This document shows, one piece after another, positions 50,238 through 58,941 of a DNA stretch of 64,000 nt. Position 1 is the stretch's first letter; each line of letters opens with the position of its first letter. This stretch comes from Ancylobacter oerskovii (lineage in GTDB: Bacteria; Pseudomonadota; Alphaproteobacteria; Rhizobiales; Xanthobacteraceae), in contig NZ_JAHBGB010000001.1 in NCBI RefSeq assembly GCF_018390555.1, forward strand, positions 1 to 64,000, read 5' to 3'. The notes under the pieces are model-generated. The model saw only the letters and a list, made by a program, of their open reading frames with translations. It was not told the DNA's origin and searched no databases. The position numbers and the translations under genes are program-made.

Positions 50238-52157
50238 TCAGGCCGCGGCGTCGGCATCCTCGGGCGCCTTCAGGTCGTCCTCGCCGCGCGACAGCGTCGC
50301 CTTGGCCTCGTCGACCTCGCGCTGGCGCTGCCACATGGAGTGATAGAGCCCGCGCCGCGCCATCAGCTCGGCATGGGTGCCGCGCTCGGCGATGCGGCCG
50401 TGCTCCAGCACGATGATCTCGTCCGCCCCGACCACGGTGGAGAGCCGGTGCGCCACGACGAGCGTGGTGCGCCCGCGCGAGACGCGCTCCAGCGCATCCT
50501 GGATCTCGCGCTCGGTGTGGCTGTCGAGCGCCGAGGTCGCCTCGTCGAGCAGCAGGATCGCCGGGTCCTTGAGGATGGTGCGGGCGATGGCGACGCGCTG
50601 CTTCTCGCCGCCGGAAAGCTTCAGCCCGCGCTCGCCGACCTCGGTGGCGTAGCCCTTCGGCGTGCGCTTCACGAAGCCGTCGATCTGCGCCAGCTCGGCC
50701 GCACGCTCCACCTCGGCGTCGCCGGCACCGGGCCGGCCGTAGCGGATGTTGTAGGCGAGCGTGTCGTTGAACAGCACCGTGTCCTGCGGCACCATGCCGA
50801 TGGCGGCGCGCAGGCTCTCCTGCGTGATGTCGCGAATGTCCTGCCCGTCGACGGTGATGCGGCCGGACGCCACGTCGTAGAAGCGGTACAGCAGCCGCGA
50901 GATGGTCGACTTGCCGGCGCCGGACGGGCCGACGATGGCCACCGTCTGCCCCGCCGGCACCTCGAAGGACACGCCCTTCAGGATCTCGCGCTCGGGATCG
51001 TAGGAGAAGCGCACATCCTCGAAGCGGATGGCCGCGCCCTTCAATTCCAGCGGCTTGGCGCCCTTCCTGTCCTCGATCTCGGGATTGCGGGCGAGAATGG
51101 CGAACATCGCCTCGATGTCGATCAGCGACTGCTTGATCTCGCGATAGATCATGCCGAGGAAGTTCAGCGGCTGGTAGAGCTGGATCATCATGGCGTTGAC
51201 CATGACGAAGGAGCCGACCGACTGGTAGCCGGCGCGGATGTCGAACACGCACAGCACCATCACCGCCGTCAGGCCGGCGGTGAAGATCGCCGCCTGGCCG
51301 GCATTGAGCCACGCCAGCGAGGTATGGGTGTGGATCGAGGCGCGCTCATAGCGCTCCATGGAACGGTCGTAGCGCTCGGCTTCCCACTTCTCGGCGCCGA
51401 AATACTTCACCGTCTCGTAGTTGAGCAGGCTGTCCACCGCCTTGGCATTGGCGTCGGTGTCGCTCTCGTTCATCGAGCGGCGGATGCCCATGCGCCATTC
51501 GGTCATCAGGAAGGTGAAGAAGGTATAGGCGCCGATCATCGCCACGGTGACGGCGGCATAGCGCCAGTCGAACTGCCAGACGAGGACCACCACCACCATC
51601 ACGAATTCGAGGATGGTGGGCGCGAGATGCAGCACCAGCATGCGCACGATGGTCTCGATGCCCTCGCGCGAGCGCTCCAGCACGCGGGTCAGCCCGCCGG
51701 TCTTGCGCTCCAGATGGAAGCGTAGCGACAGCGCGTGCATGTGCTGGAAGGTCTCCAGCGCCAGCCGCCGCACGGCGTGCATCGCCACCTTGGCGAACAG
51801 GCCGTCGCGCCACTGGGTCAGCGCCGCCATGGCGATGCGGGAGAAGCCGTAGCCGAGGGTGAGCACCACCGGCGCGGCAATGATCAGGCTGATGGCGTCG
51901 GTGCCGATATGGGCGCCCTCGCCTTCCGCCACCGCATCGGTCGCCCATTTGAAGAGGAAGGGCGTCGCCATGGTGGTGATCTTGGCGGCCACCAGCAGCA
52001 GCAGGCCCCAAAGCACGCGCGCGCGCAGATCGAGCCGCTCGGCCGGCCACAGATAGGGCGTCAGCCCCTTCAGCGCGACGAGAAGGCTGCCGCGCGGGGG
52101 ATCGTCGGGCTTGTTGCTGCGGCGCGACAGGGCGGTGCCGGCCTCGGGTGCGGACAT
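50238..52157 (-). CDS. ATM1-type ABC exporter, fused permease and ATPase
   Basis: A 639-residue half-transporter: six transmembrane segments (about 45-330) and a C-terminal ATPase with Walker A GPSGAGKSTIS, signature LSGGEKQRV and Walker B ILLLDEATSALD. LNYETVKYFGAEKWEAERYD and NFLGMIYREIKQSL are specific to the ATM1/HMT1 group, which exports glutathione-linked metals or sulfur compounds. It follows an ArsR-family gene by 17 bp on the same strand, so a metal-responsive operon is probable. ATG 52157 is the start; the longer open frame upstream overlaps the regulator. Confidence 0.92.
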   Translation of the reverse strand: MSAPEAGTALSRRSNKPDDPPRGSLLVALKGLTPYLWPAERLDLRARVLWGLLLLVAAKITTMATPFLFKWATDAVAEGEGAHIGTDAISLIIAAPVVLTLGYGFSRIAMAALTQWRDGLFAKVAMHAVRRLALETFQHMHALSLRFHLERKTGGLTRVLERSREGIETIVRMLVLHLAPTILEFVMVVVVLVWQFDWRYAAVTVAMIGAYTFFTFLMTEWRMGIRRSMNESDTDANAKAVDSLLNYETVKYFGAEKWEAERYDRSMERYERASIHTHTSLAWLNAGQAAIFTAGLTAVMVLCVFDIRAGYQSVGSFVMVNAMMIQLYQPLNFLGMIYREIKQSLIDIEAMFAILARNPEIEDRKGAKPLELKGAAIRFEDVRFSYDPEREILKGVSFEVPAGQTVAIVGPSGAGKSTISRLLYRFYDVASGRITVDGQDIRDITQESLRAAIGMVPQDTVLFNDTLAYNIRYGRPGAGDAEVERAAELAQIDGFVKRTPKGYATEVGERGLKLSGGEKQRVAIARTILKDPAILLLDEATSALDSHTEREIQDALERVSRGRTTLVVAHRLSTVVGADEIIVLEHGRIAERGTHAELMARRGLYHSMWQRQREVDEAKATLSRGEDDLKAPEDADAAA

Positions 52158-52174
52158 GGGGAGCTTCCGGGTGA

Positions 52175-52633
52175 TCAGGAACCGGCCGGCATTTCGCCGA
52201 CGGCCGCTGTGGAAATAGGTTGGGCGGGAGTGGAATCCAAGCGCCGGGCGGCGGATGAAGGGTCCGCGGGCGGCATGGGAGGGTTGCAGCTTTGCGGCAG
52301 CTCGGCCGCCGCCGCGACGGGTGCGGCGCCCCGGTCCATCATCTGCGCCAGCAGCGCCGAGACGTCGGCGGCGAAGACCGCCAGCCCGTCGCGGTCGAGG
52401 CAATAGCAGGAGCGCGGCCCGTCGACCGTACCGGCGATCAGCCCGGCTTCCTTCAGTATCTTGAGATGCTGGGAGACGGTCGACTGCGCGAGCGGCAGGC
52501 CCTTGACGATCTCGCCGCAGACGCAGCGGTCGCGCTCGGCGAGCGCGCGCAGGATCGCGAGGCGCGCCGGATGGCCGAGCGCACGCAGGCGAAGGGCAAG
52601 GAGATCGTCGTCAGGCGGAGAAACCGCAGTCAT
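52175..52633 (-). CDS. ArsR/SmtB family metalloregulator
   Basis: A 152-residue regulator. The winged helix LRALGHPARLAILRALAERD then LPLAQSTVSQHLKILKEAGL is typical ArsR. Cys37 and Cys39 in RCVCGEI form the ArsR-type metal site near the DNA-recognition helix, and a second pair Cys76/Cys78 (SCYC) lies in the wing. The C-terminal 40 residues are disordered. An inverted repeat at 52637-52656 ends 3 bp before its start codon, suggesting autoregulation. It precedes the ABC exporter gene in the same unit. Confidence 0.9.
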   Translation of the reverse strand: MTAVSPPDDDLLALRLRALGHPARLAILRALAERDRCVCGEIVKGLPLAQSTVSQHLKILKEAGLIAGTVDGPRSCYCLDRDGLAVFAADVSALLAQMMDRGAAPVAAAAELPQSCNPPMPPADPSSAARRLDSTPAQPISTAAVGEMPAGS

Positions 52634-52636
52634 CGT

Positions 52637-52656
52637 TCATCGTCGATAGACGATGA
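52637..52656. promoter_or_regulatory. Inverted repeat at the ArsR start, candidate ArsR operator
   Basis: TCATCGTC-GATA-GACGATGA has perfect 8-bp arms. It lies directly before the ArsR ATG and covers the place where a ribosome site would be, and no good Shine-Dalgarno sequence is visible. Binding here would silence the regulator-exporter operon. Confidence 0.6.
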
Positions 52657-52694
52657 TTGCGGCATTGGGAAGACGGCCGGATCCGCGCGCCGGG

Positions 52695-53195
52695 CTATCC
52701 GGCCTTGCGCAGCCTCTCATAGCGCTTGATCACCCGCTCGCGCTTCAGCCGCGACAGCCGCTGCAGCCAGAAGAGTCCATCGAGTTGGTCGATCTCGTGC
52801 TGGTGGCAGACGGCGCGCAGGCCGCCGGTCTCCTCCTCGTGAAAGGTTCCCTCGAGGTCCTGGTAGCGCAGGCGAATCTTCGCCGGGCGCTCGATCTCCT
52901 CGGTGACGCCAGGCATCGACACGCTTCCCTCGGCATGGCGCTGCAGCTCGTCGGAGGCCCAGACCACCTCCGGGTTGACGTAGAGGCTCGGCTCCGGGTC
53001 GTCCGGCAGTTCCAGCACCACCACCCGTAGCGGCACGCCGACATGGCCGGCGGTGATGCCGATGCCCGGCGCTGCCCGCAGGGTGTCGACGAGGTCCAGC
53101 GCCAGGATGCGCAGCTCGTCGTCGAACAGCGTCACGGGCGCCGCGACCTGCTTGAGGCGGGGGTCGGGGAACGTGACGAGAGGTCGAGAAGTCAT
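52695..53195 (-). CDS. Peptide-deformylase-like protein with altered metal-binding motifs
   Basis: A 166-residue protein with the peptide deformylase fold, but all three motifs are changed. Motif 1 (GxGxAAxQ) is GIGITAGH. In motif 2 (EGCLS) it reads EGSVS, so the metal ligand Cys is Ser91. In motif 3 (QHExDH) it reads QHEIDQ, so the second His ligand is Gln137, although Glu134 remains. An ordinary deformylase must exist elsewhere, since this copy can hardly bind the metal normally. It may be a non-catalytic homologue. It is upstream of the ArsR gene on the minus strand and divergent from the LOG gene. Confidence 0.85.
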   Translation of the reverse strand: MTSRPLVTFPDPRLKQVAAPVTLFDDELRILALDLVDTLRAAPGIGITAGHVGVPLRVVVLELPDDPEPSLYVNPEVVWASDELQRHAEGSVSMPGVTEEIERPAKIRLRYQDLEGTFHEEETGGLRAVCHQHEIDQLDGLFWLQRLSRLKRERVIKRYERLRKAG

Positions 53196-53323
53196 GATGT
53201 CGTCCGGGTGCGTTGCGTCGCGCCATCATGGCACCGGCGCGCCGATTCCACACCCGGCCCCGGGGCCGCCGATCACGAAGCCGGGTAGCGCTGCCGCTTG
53301 ACGGCCCCGTCCCGCACTGCATC

Positions 53324-53944
53324 ATGGCAGGCATGACCAAGATCAAGAGCTTATGCGTCTATTGCGGAGCGGCCACCGGCGACGACTCCATCTATCTCGA
53401 ATCCGCCATGGAGCTCGGGCGCCTGCTGGCGCAGGAGAACATCCGCCTCATCTATGGCGGCGGCGGCGTCGGGCTGATGGGCGCCACCGCCCGCGCCTGC
53501 GCCGAGGCCGGCGGCCATGTCACCGGCATCATCCCGGATTTCCTGATCGGCAAGGAACAGGCTTTCGAATACGCCCACGAGCTGATCGTCACCCGCGACA
53601 TGCATGAGCGCAAGCGGCTGATGTTCGAGCGCGCCGACGCCTTCCTCGCGCTGCCGGGCGGGGTCGGCACGCTGGAGGAGCTGGTCGAGCAGCTCACCTG
53701 GGTGCAGCTGAACCGTCACCGCAAGCCGGTGATGGTGCTCAACATCGCCGGCTTCTGGGATCCGCTGCTGCGGCTGTTCGAACACATGCAGTCGACCGGC
53801 TTCGTGAACGTCGCCCGGCCGATACGGATGCTGGTCGCGCACAATGTGCGCGCGGTGATGCCGAAGCTCGCCACCGCGCTGTCCAACGTGCCGGAGGCCG
53901 AGCTGCACGACGCCGCGGCCGAGCAGGTGCTGGACCGCATGTGA
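53324..53944 (+). CDS. LOG family protein (TIGR00730), probable nucleoside 5'-monophosphate phosphoribohydrolase
   Basis: A 206-residue Rossmann-like protein. SLCVYCGAATGDD opens it, IYGGGGVGLMGATARACAEA is the glycine-rich strand, MHERKRLMFERADAFLALPG and PGGVGTLEELVEQLTWVQL hold the catalytic motif PGGxGTxxE with its Arg. Family members release the base from cytokinin-type or other nucleoside monophosphates. The start could be ATG 53324 or ATG 53333. It is divergent from the deformylase-like gene and convergent with the DUF2188 gene. Confidence 0.9.
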   Translation: MAGMTKIKSLCVYCGAATGDDSIYLESAMELGRLLAQENIRLIYGGGGVGLMGATARACAEAGGHVTGIIPDFLIGKEQAFEYAHELIVTRDMHERKRLMFERADAFLALPGGVGTLEELVEQLTWVQLNRHRKPVMVLNIAGFWDPLLRLFEHMQSTGFVNVARPIRMLVAHNVRAVMPKLATALSNVPEAELHDAAAEQVLDRM

Positions 53945-53955
53945 GAAGAGAAGCG

Positions 53956-53973
53956 GCGCACTGCTCAGTGCGC
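53956..53973. terminator. Stem-loop between convergent genes
   Basis: GCGCACT-GCTC-AGTGCGC is a perfect 7-bp stem with a 4-nt loop in the 40-bp gap between the LOG gene and the DUF2188 gene. No T-tract follows on either strand, so termination strength is uncertain. Confidence 0.5.
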
Positions 53974-53984
53974 CCGCCGCTCAC

Positions 53985-54233
53985 TCAGTTCTCGCTATCC
54001 CGGGGCGGCAACGGATCATTGCCGGGGGCAATGGTGTCCTTGCTGCGGATTTGACCATTTACCCCCTTGAGGGTCAGTTCACCTCCGGCCTGCCGCGACA
54101 ACATTCCACGTGCTGCGGCTTCAGCCTCGGCCTGAGTTCGGTGCAAAGTCGATGCTCGCTCTGCATCGTTGCGCTTGTTGACCCATTCTCCCTGCGCATT
54201 GCGATAAACCGTGCGATCCTGATCTTTGCTCAT
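53985..54233 (-). CDS. DUF2188 domain protein
   Basis: An 82-residue hydrophilic protein. DRTVYRNAQGEWVNKRNDAE then RASTLHRTQAEAEAAARGML is the DUF2188 pattern (V.p...GW.vk......ra....tQ.eA...a). The C-terminal GNDPLPPRDSEN is disordered. AAGGAGG lies five bases before ATG 54233; the ATG immediately upstream is too close to it. The function of the family is unknown. This gene and its surroundings are less GC-rich than the window average. Confidence 0.82.
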   Translation of the reverse strand: MSKDQDRTVYRNAQGEWVNKRNDAERASTLHRTQAEAEAAARGMLSRQAGGELTLKGVNGQIRSKDTIAPGNDPLPPRDSEN

Positions 54234-54328
54234 CATGCCCTCCTTGCGCCGAACAGAACATATCAGGAACAAAAAGCACGTCAAGAAACGCCTGCCAGGG
54301 AGAGCCGACGTTTCGGTCCCGCCCCGGC

Positions 54329-54841
54329 TCAGCCCTCGGCCGGCTCGCCGAGCTGCTTCTCCACCGTGGTGTCGCCGAGCCAGACCGCGCCGCGCAGCAC
54401 CGAGTTGCGCTGGCGCGCGACATAGCCGCGCTTCTGGAAGAAGCCGAGCGCGGTATCGCTCGCATCCGCGATCAGGCTGGTGGCGCCGCGCGCCGCGGCG
54501 AGGCGCTCGATGGCGTCGCAGAGCAGCGCCGCCACGCCCTTCCCCGCCACCTTCGGATGCACGTAGAGCAGGTCGATGAGCTTGTTGTCGGCGAGCGCGA
54601 TGAAGCCCACCACCTCGCCGTCGCGCTCGGCCACCAGCGTCAGCGAGCTGGCCAGCCGCTTGGCGAGCGCCTCCTCGTCGCTGGCAGCGGCGGCGGCCCA
54701 GCCGTCCTGCTGGTCGGGATCGTAGTCCTCGCTCGTCAGCTCGAAGATCGCGGCCGAAAGGATGGAGGCGAGGGTCGGCGTATCGCTGGGCAGGAAGGGG
54801 CGCAGGCCGGCGGCGGGTGTCCCCGCGGGACGTGCGCTCAT
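54329..54841 (-). CDS. GNAT family N-acetyltransferase
   Basis: A 170-residue acetyltransferase. [20 protein letters not shown] opens it, [20 protein letters not shown] is the central sheet, [20 protein letters not shown] holds the acetyl-CoA loop (x-x-G-x-G), and [15 protein letters not shown] is the final strand typical of YafP/PhnO-like members. Its ATG overlaps the cysS stop codon by 4 bp, so it is translationally coupled to cysteinyl-tRNA synthetase. The acceptor is unknown. Confidence 0.9.
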   Translation of the reverse strand: MSARPAGTPAAGLRPFLPSDTPTLASILSAAIFELTSEDYDPDQQDGWAAAAASDEEALAKRLASSLTLVAERDGEVVGFIALADNKLIDLLYVHPKVAGKGVAALLCDAIERLAAARGATSLIADASDTALGFFQKRGYVARQRNSVLRGAVWLGDTTVEKQLGEPAEG

Positions 54842-56247
54842 CGCTTGGCCTCCCAGCTGGTGGTGCCGTCCTTGTTGTCCTTCAGCGCCACGCCCTGCGC
54901 GAGCAATTCGTCGCGGATGCGGTCGGAGGCGGCGAAGTCGCGGTTGCGCCGGGCGGCGATGCGCTCGGCGATGCGCGCCTCGATCTCTGGCTCGGAGATC
55001 GCCAGCACCGGCGCATGCGCGGTACTCCACGCCGCAAGGCGCGACGCCTCGAAGCCGAGGAAGGCCAGCGTGCCGGCCAGCGCCTTCTTGCCGGCGTGGT
55101 CCTTCAGAGCATGCATCTCGGCGATGGCCTTGGGCGTATTGAGGTCGTCGCACAGCGCTTCCAGCACGCCGGGGGCCGGGCGCGGATAGGCCTCGGGCGC
55201 GGCGGCGTCGAACCACTGCTCCAGCGTCTTGGCGCTCTCCTCCAGCCCCTTCACCGTCCAGTCGATCGGCTGGCGGTAATGGGTCTTCAGCATGTTGAGA
55301 CGCAGCACGTCGCCCGGCCAGTCGGCCAGCAGGTCGCGGATGGTGACGAAGTTGCCGAGCGATTTCGACATCTTCTCGCCTTCCACCTGCAGGAAGCCGT
55401 TATGCATCCAGACCTTGGCCATGATGCCGGTGTGGAAGGCGCAGCGCGACTGCGCCACCTCGTTCTCGTGATGCGGGAAGACGAGGTCGATGCCGCCGCC
55501 ATGGATGTCGAAGGTCTCGCCGAGATGCTTCCAGCTCATGGCGGAGCATTCGATGTGCCAGCCGGGCCGGCCGAGCGGGCCGATGCCGGCCGGCGAGGGC
55601 CAGCCCGGTTCGCCGGGCTTGGACGGCTTCCACAGCACGAAGTCCATGGCGTCGCGCTTGTAGGGCGCGACGTCGACGCGGGCGCCGGCCAGCATGTCGT
55701 CCAGCGGCCGGTGCGAGAGCTGGCCATAATCCGGCATGGCCGGCACCGAGAACAGCACATGGTCCTCGGCGACATAGGCATGGCCGGAGGCGACGAGGCG
55801 CTCGATGAGGTCGCGCATCTCGGCGATGTGCTCGGTGGCGCGCGGCTCCACGTCGGGATGCAGCACGCCCAGCGCCTCGAGGTCGTCGTGGAACTGCGCC
55901 TCGGTGGCGAAGGTCACCCTGGCGATCGCCTCGTTGAGGTCGAGGCCGGGGAAGTCCTGCGCGGCGCGCGCGTTGATCTTGTCGTCGACGTCGGTGATGT
56001 TGCGCACATATTTCACATGCGCCGGCCCGTAGAGATGGCGCAGCAGCCGGTAGACGAGATCGAACACGATCACCGGGCGCGCATTGCCGATATGGGCGAG
56101 GTCATAGACGGTCGGGCCGCACACATACATGCGCACGAGCTTGGGATCGAGCGGCGCGAAAGTCTCGCGCTGGCGCGTGAGCGTGTTGTGGAGCTTGAGC
56201 TCGGGCAGCACCGTGCCCGAAATGTCCGCTCCCGAAACTGCCGACAT
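54838..56247 (-). CDS. cysS: Cysteinyl-tRNA synthetase
   Basis: A 469-residue class I synthetase. The zinc Cys is in [10 protein letters not shown], the HIGH motif in LAHIGNARP, and [12 protein letters not shown] is the KMSKS loop. [14 protein letters not shown] supplies the other zinc ligands (Cys/His/Glu). The C-terminal helical anticodon part is normal. The length is typical of the family. It charges tRNA-Cys. It is the first gene of a two-gene unit with the GNAT gene. Confidence 0.96.
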   Translation of the reverse strand: MSAVSGADISGTVLPELKLHNTLTRQRETFAPLDPKLVRMYVCGPTVYDLAHIGNARPVIVFDLVYRLLRHLYGPAHVKYVRNITDVDDKINARAAQDFPGLDLNEAIARVTFATEAQFHDDLEALGVLHPDVEPRATEHIAEMRDLIERLVASGHAYVAEDHVLFSVPAMPDYGQLSHRPLDDMLAGARVDVAPYKRDAMDFVLWKPSKPGEPGWPSPAGIGPLGRPGWHIECSAMSWKHLGETFDIHGGGIDLVFPHHENEVAQSRCAFHTGIMAKVWMHNGFLQVEGEKMSKSLGNFVTIRDLLADWPGDVLRLNMLKTHYRQPIDWTVKGLEESAKTLEQWFDAAAPEAYPRPAPGVLEALCDDLNTPKAIAEMHALKDHAGKKALAGTLAFLGFEASRLAAWSTAHAPVLAISEPEIEARIAERIAARRNRDFAASDRIRDELLAQGVALKDNKDGTTSWEAKR

Positions 56248-56501
56248 ATGTTCGCCTTCCCTCAGGGCTCCCGCTCAACTGTTGCGCGGAGGCCGCGCCT
56301 CTTGTTCCGTTTGCACCGCCACGTCAAGGCCATACCGCCAATCCGCCGAAGCCGGTTGACGAGGCGAACGCCGCGAAGCTATCCACCGCCCCCGACGCCG
56401 GCGCATGGTTCGCTACCGAACTTTAGCGCGGGCTTAAACTTTTTGTCGTCTGCTGCGTTACCTGCTCGCCGCCGACGAGCCTCCCGCAGAAGTACCCAGC
56501 C

Positions 56502-56828
56502 ATGCGCGCCGCCCCGATGCTTCGTTCCGCCCTCCTCGCCGCCGCCTTTTCCGCCGCCATTCCCGCCTTCACCCTTGCCGAAACGGCGGACAAGATCTTC
56601 GTCGTCGACATGTCCGACGGCTACGGCGTCGACAATTGCGTCGCCACCGGCGGCGCCTGCGGCCAGGCTATCGCCGATGCCTGGTGCCGGGTGCACGACT
56701 TCCAGCATGCGGTGAGCTTCGGCAAGGTGACCAGCGACGCGCTGCGCCTCTCGGTGGCCGCCAAGACGGCGCAGACCACCTGCACCGGCGGCTCCTGCCG
56801 CGATACCGTGGCCATCACCTGCCGCTGA
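56502..56828 (+). CDS. Small exported cysteine-containing protein of unknown function
   Basis: A 108-residue secreted protein. The signal peptide (RSALLAAAFSAAIPAFTLAE) is clear. The mature part has six cysteines (DNCVATGGACG, DAWCRVHDF, TTCTGGSCRD, ITCR), probably in disulfides in the periplasm. The pattern CGQAIADAWCRVHDFQHAVS with FG is met in Hyphomicrobiales proteins without assigned function. ATG 56502 is the natural start. A strong terminator follows at 56868-56900. Confidence 0.75.
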   Translation: MRAAPMLRSALLAAAFSAAIPAFTLAETADKIFVVDMSDGYGVDNCVATGGACGQAIADAWCRVHDFQHAVSFGKVTSDALRLSVAAKTAQTTCTGGSCRDTVAITCR

Positions 56829-56867
56829 GCCTGCGGCGCCGCCACGTCCCGAACTTTCAGACCATGC

Positions 56868-56900
56868 GCGGGCCGGCCGGACCGGCCCGCTGGCATTTTT
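56868..56900 (+). terminator. Rho-independent terminator
   Basis: GCGGGCCGG-CCGGA-CCGGCCCGC is a perfect 9-bp stem followed by TGGCATTTTT. It ends the transcript of the small exported protein, 40 bp after its stop codon, and lies before the convergent creA gene. Confidence 0.85.
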
Positions 56901-56924
56901 CGCGCCCCCGTGGCCCACGCGCCA

Positions 56925-57473
56925 CTATCGCACGAAATCGGCGCAGCGCGGCGCCTCGGTCTGCGCGCCCCAGGGCATGACCGGCACGCTGGTGGTGGAG
57001 TTCTTCGGGCTGCCGTCGATCAGCTTGTCGGAATAGACCAGATAGACCAGCACGTTGCGCTTGGCGTCGCAGCCGCGCACGATCTGCATCTTCTTGAAGA
57101 TCAGCGAGCGGCTCTCGCGATAGACCACGTCGCCCTGCTCGAACTTGCCCTTGAAGGCGATCGGCCCCACCTGCCGGCAGGCGATGGAGATGTCCGACAC
57201 TTCCTCCGCCACGCCGAGCATGCCGGAGACGCCGCCCTTCTCCGGCACCGTGTAGTAGCAGGCGACGCCCTCCACCATCGGATCGTCAATGGCATAGGTG
57301 GCGAGCTTGTCATCCGGGGTGAGGAATTTCCACACCGTCGACTTCCTGAAGATCAGGTCCGGCCCGTCGGCCCGCGCCGCAGTGCCGAAGCCGGGCATCG
57401 ATGCCGGCCCCAGGCCGGTCGCCAGGCCGAGCACGGCAGCAAGGAGGAAGGCGGAAAGGCGGCGCATGATCAT
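56925..57473 (-). CDS. creA: CreA family exported protein
   Basis: A 182-residue exported protein. A signal peptide (LSAFLLAAVLGLATGLGPAS onward to TAARAD) leads to TVWKFLTPDDKLATYAIDDP, GVACYYTVPEKGGVSGMLGV and VYRESRSLIFKKMQIVRGCD. These are the CreA family landmarks, with conserved cysteines. The molecular role of CreA is not established. Start ATG 57473 has GGAGA nine bases upstream; ATG 57467 is also possible. It is convergent with the small exported protein gene. Confidence 0.92.
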   Translation of the reverse strand: MIMRRLSAFLLAAVLGLATGLGPASMPGFGTAARADGPDLIFRKSTVWKFLTPDDKLATYAIDDPMVEGVACYYTVPEKGGVSGMLGVAEEVSDISIACRQVGPIAFKGKFEQGDVVYRESRSLIFKKMQIVRGCDAKRNVLVYLVYSDKLIDGSPKNSTTSVPVMPWGAQTEAPRCADFVR

Positions 57474-57725
57474 GGACTTGTGTCTCCAAAGCCGGGGCCC
57501 GCGTGATATGGGGTGCGGTGCGGCGTGCGCAACGCGCCGTCCGCCGGCGGCAGGGCTCGAGCCGGCCCTGCCCGAAGCGGCCTGATAATGGGGCTTCCCG
57601 ACGGGACTTGCCTTGCCGGCCGAATGCAGGTTCAAACTTTGGCCAATCTCGCCGTGCTTCGTGCGCGGATTCATGGAACGGCGCGCCGGCTGCGCGTCGC
57701 CCGAACGCGCAGGACCAACCGACCT

Positions 57726-58790
57726 ATGACGATCGCCAGTGCCCGCCCCTCCCGCGCCTCCCTGTTGCGCGCCTCGCTGCTGCGCTCGTCGCTCGCGGCC
57801 CTGGGCCTGCTCGCGCTCGGTGCCGACATCGCCGCGGCTCAGGCCGATCCCGGCGCCTGCATCCGGCTGGAGGGGCAGCTCGCCCAGCTCGACCGCGGCG
57901 GCGGCGGCCAGCGCGATCTCGGCGGCGTCATCGCCCAGCAGCAGCAGGATGTCGCCAATCTCTCCGCCCAGGTGCGCCAGCTCGGCTGCGACAAGCGCGG
58001 CTTCCTCATCTTCCAGCCGCAGCTGCCGCCGCAATGCGACGGGCTGAACCGCCGGCTTTCCCAGGCCCGCTCGGCGCTGGACCGCACCATGATCGAGGCC
58101 CGCGGCCAGCGCAGCGGCAATGACGAGCAGCGCCGGCAGTTGATCTACGCCCTCGCGCAGAACAATTGCGGCCCGCAATATCAGGCGGCGCTCGGGCAGG
58201 CGCGCGGCAACGCCCCGGCGGCGGAGCGCCGGCCGCGCAATTTCTTCGAGCAGCTGTTCGGCGTGCCGCGCCAGGCGGAGGAGGACGAGGCGCCCTCGAT
58301 GGATGCCCAGCCGCTGGAGATGGAGCTGCCGAAGGCCTCCACCTACCGCACCGTGTGCGTGCGGACCTGCGACGGCTTCTTCTTCCCGATCTCCTATGCC
58401 GCCAACGCCGGCAAATTCGCCTCCGACGAGGCGCTGTGCCAGCGCCAGTGCCCGGGCACCGAGGCGCGGCTGTTCGTCTACCGCAACCCCGGTGAGGACA
58501 TCGAGAACGCGGTGAGCGTCAGCGGCCAGACCTACATGTCGCTGCCCAACGCCCTGCTCTACAAGAAGCAGTATTCGGCCGCCTGCTCCTGCCGCCCCAA
58601 CGGCCAGAGCTGGGCGCAGGCGCTGTCGAGCGAGACCGACCCGACCCTGCGCAAGGGCGACATCGTGGTGACCGAGGACGCCTCGCGCGAGATGTCGCAG
58701 CCGCGCCCGGCCGGCCAGCTCGCCGCCCCGGCGACGCCGCGTCCCAGGACCCAGCAGCCGCAGCAGCCGGCCACGGTGCCGGCGCAGTAG
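57726..58790 (+). CDS. DUF2865 domain exported protein
   Basis: A 354-residue protein from ATG 57726. A signal-like segment (SSLAALGLLALGADIAAAQA) is followed by a Gln-rich coiled-coil-like part with Cys (QQQQDVANLSAQVRQLGCDK) and an Arg/Pro-rich linker. The DUF2865 core YRTVCVRTCDGFFFPISYAA then CQRQCPGTEARLFVYRNPGE holds paired cysteines. The C-terminus is Pro/Gln-rich. DUF2865 is confined largely to Hyphomicrobiales and its function is unknown. The frame is open further upstream, but no ribosome site supports it. Confidence 0.85.
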   Translation: MTIASARPSRASLLRASLLRSSLAALGLLALGADIAAAQADPGACIRLEGQLAQLDRGGGGQRDLGGVIAQQQQDVANLSAQVRQLGCDKRGFLIFQPQLPPQCDGLNRRLSQARSALDRTMIEARGQRSGNDEQRRQLIYALAQNNCGPQYQAALGQARGNAPAAERRPRNFFEQLFGVPRQAEEDEAPSMDAQPLEMELPKASTYRTVCVRTCDGFFFPISYAANAGKFASDEALCQRQCPGTEARLFVYRNPGEDIENAVSVSGQTYMSLPNALLYKKQYSAACSCRPNGQSWAQALSSETDPTLRKGDIVVTEDASREMSQPRPAGQLAAPATPRPRTQQPQQPATVPAQ

Positions 58791-58923
58791 AGGCCGGCCG
58801 ACACCGGCGCCCGACGCGCCTGACGGCCCCGGCCGCTCCGCGAATGTCGTAAAATCCGGTACGGCCCGGCCATTCCCCGCATTTCCCGAGCGCATGTCCC
58901 GGAAATGTGGCCCCTCCCCGCTG

Positions 58924-58940
58924 GGGGGCGGAACGCCCCC
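58924..58940. terminator. Stem-loop after gltX
   Basis: GGGGGCG-GAA-CGCCCCC is a perfect 7-bp stem, directly abutting the gltX stop codon on the minus strand and 133 bp after the DUF2865 gene. Without a T-tract it may stabilise or end either transcript. Confidence 0.5.
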
Positions 58941-58941
58941 G

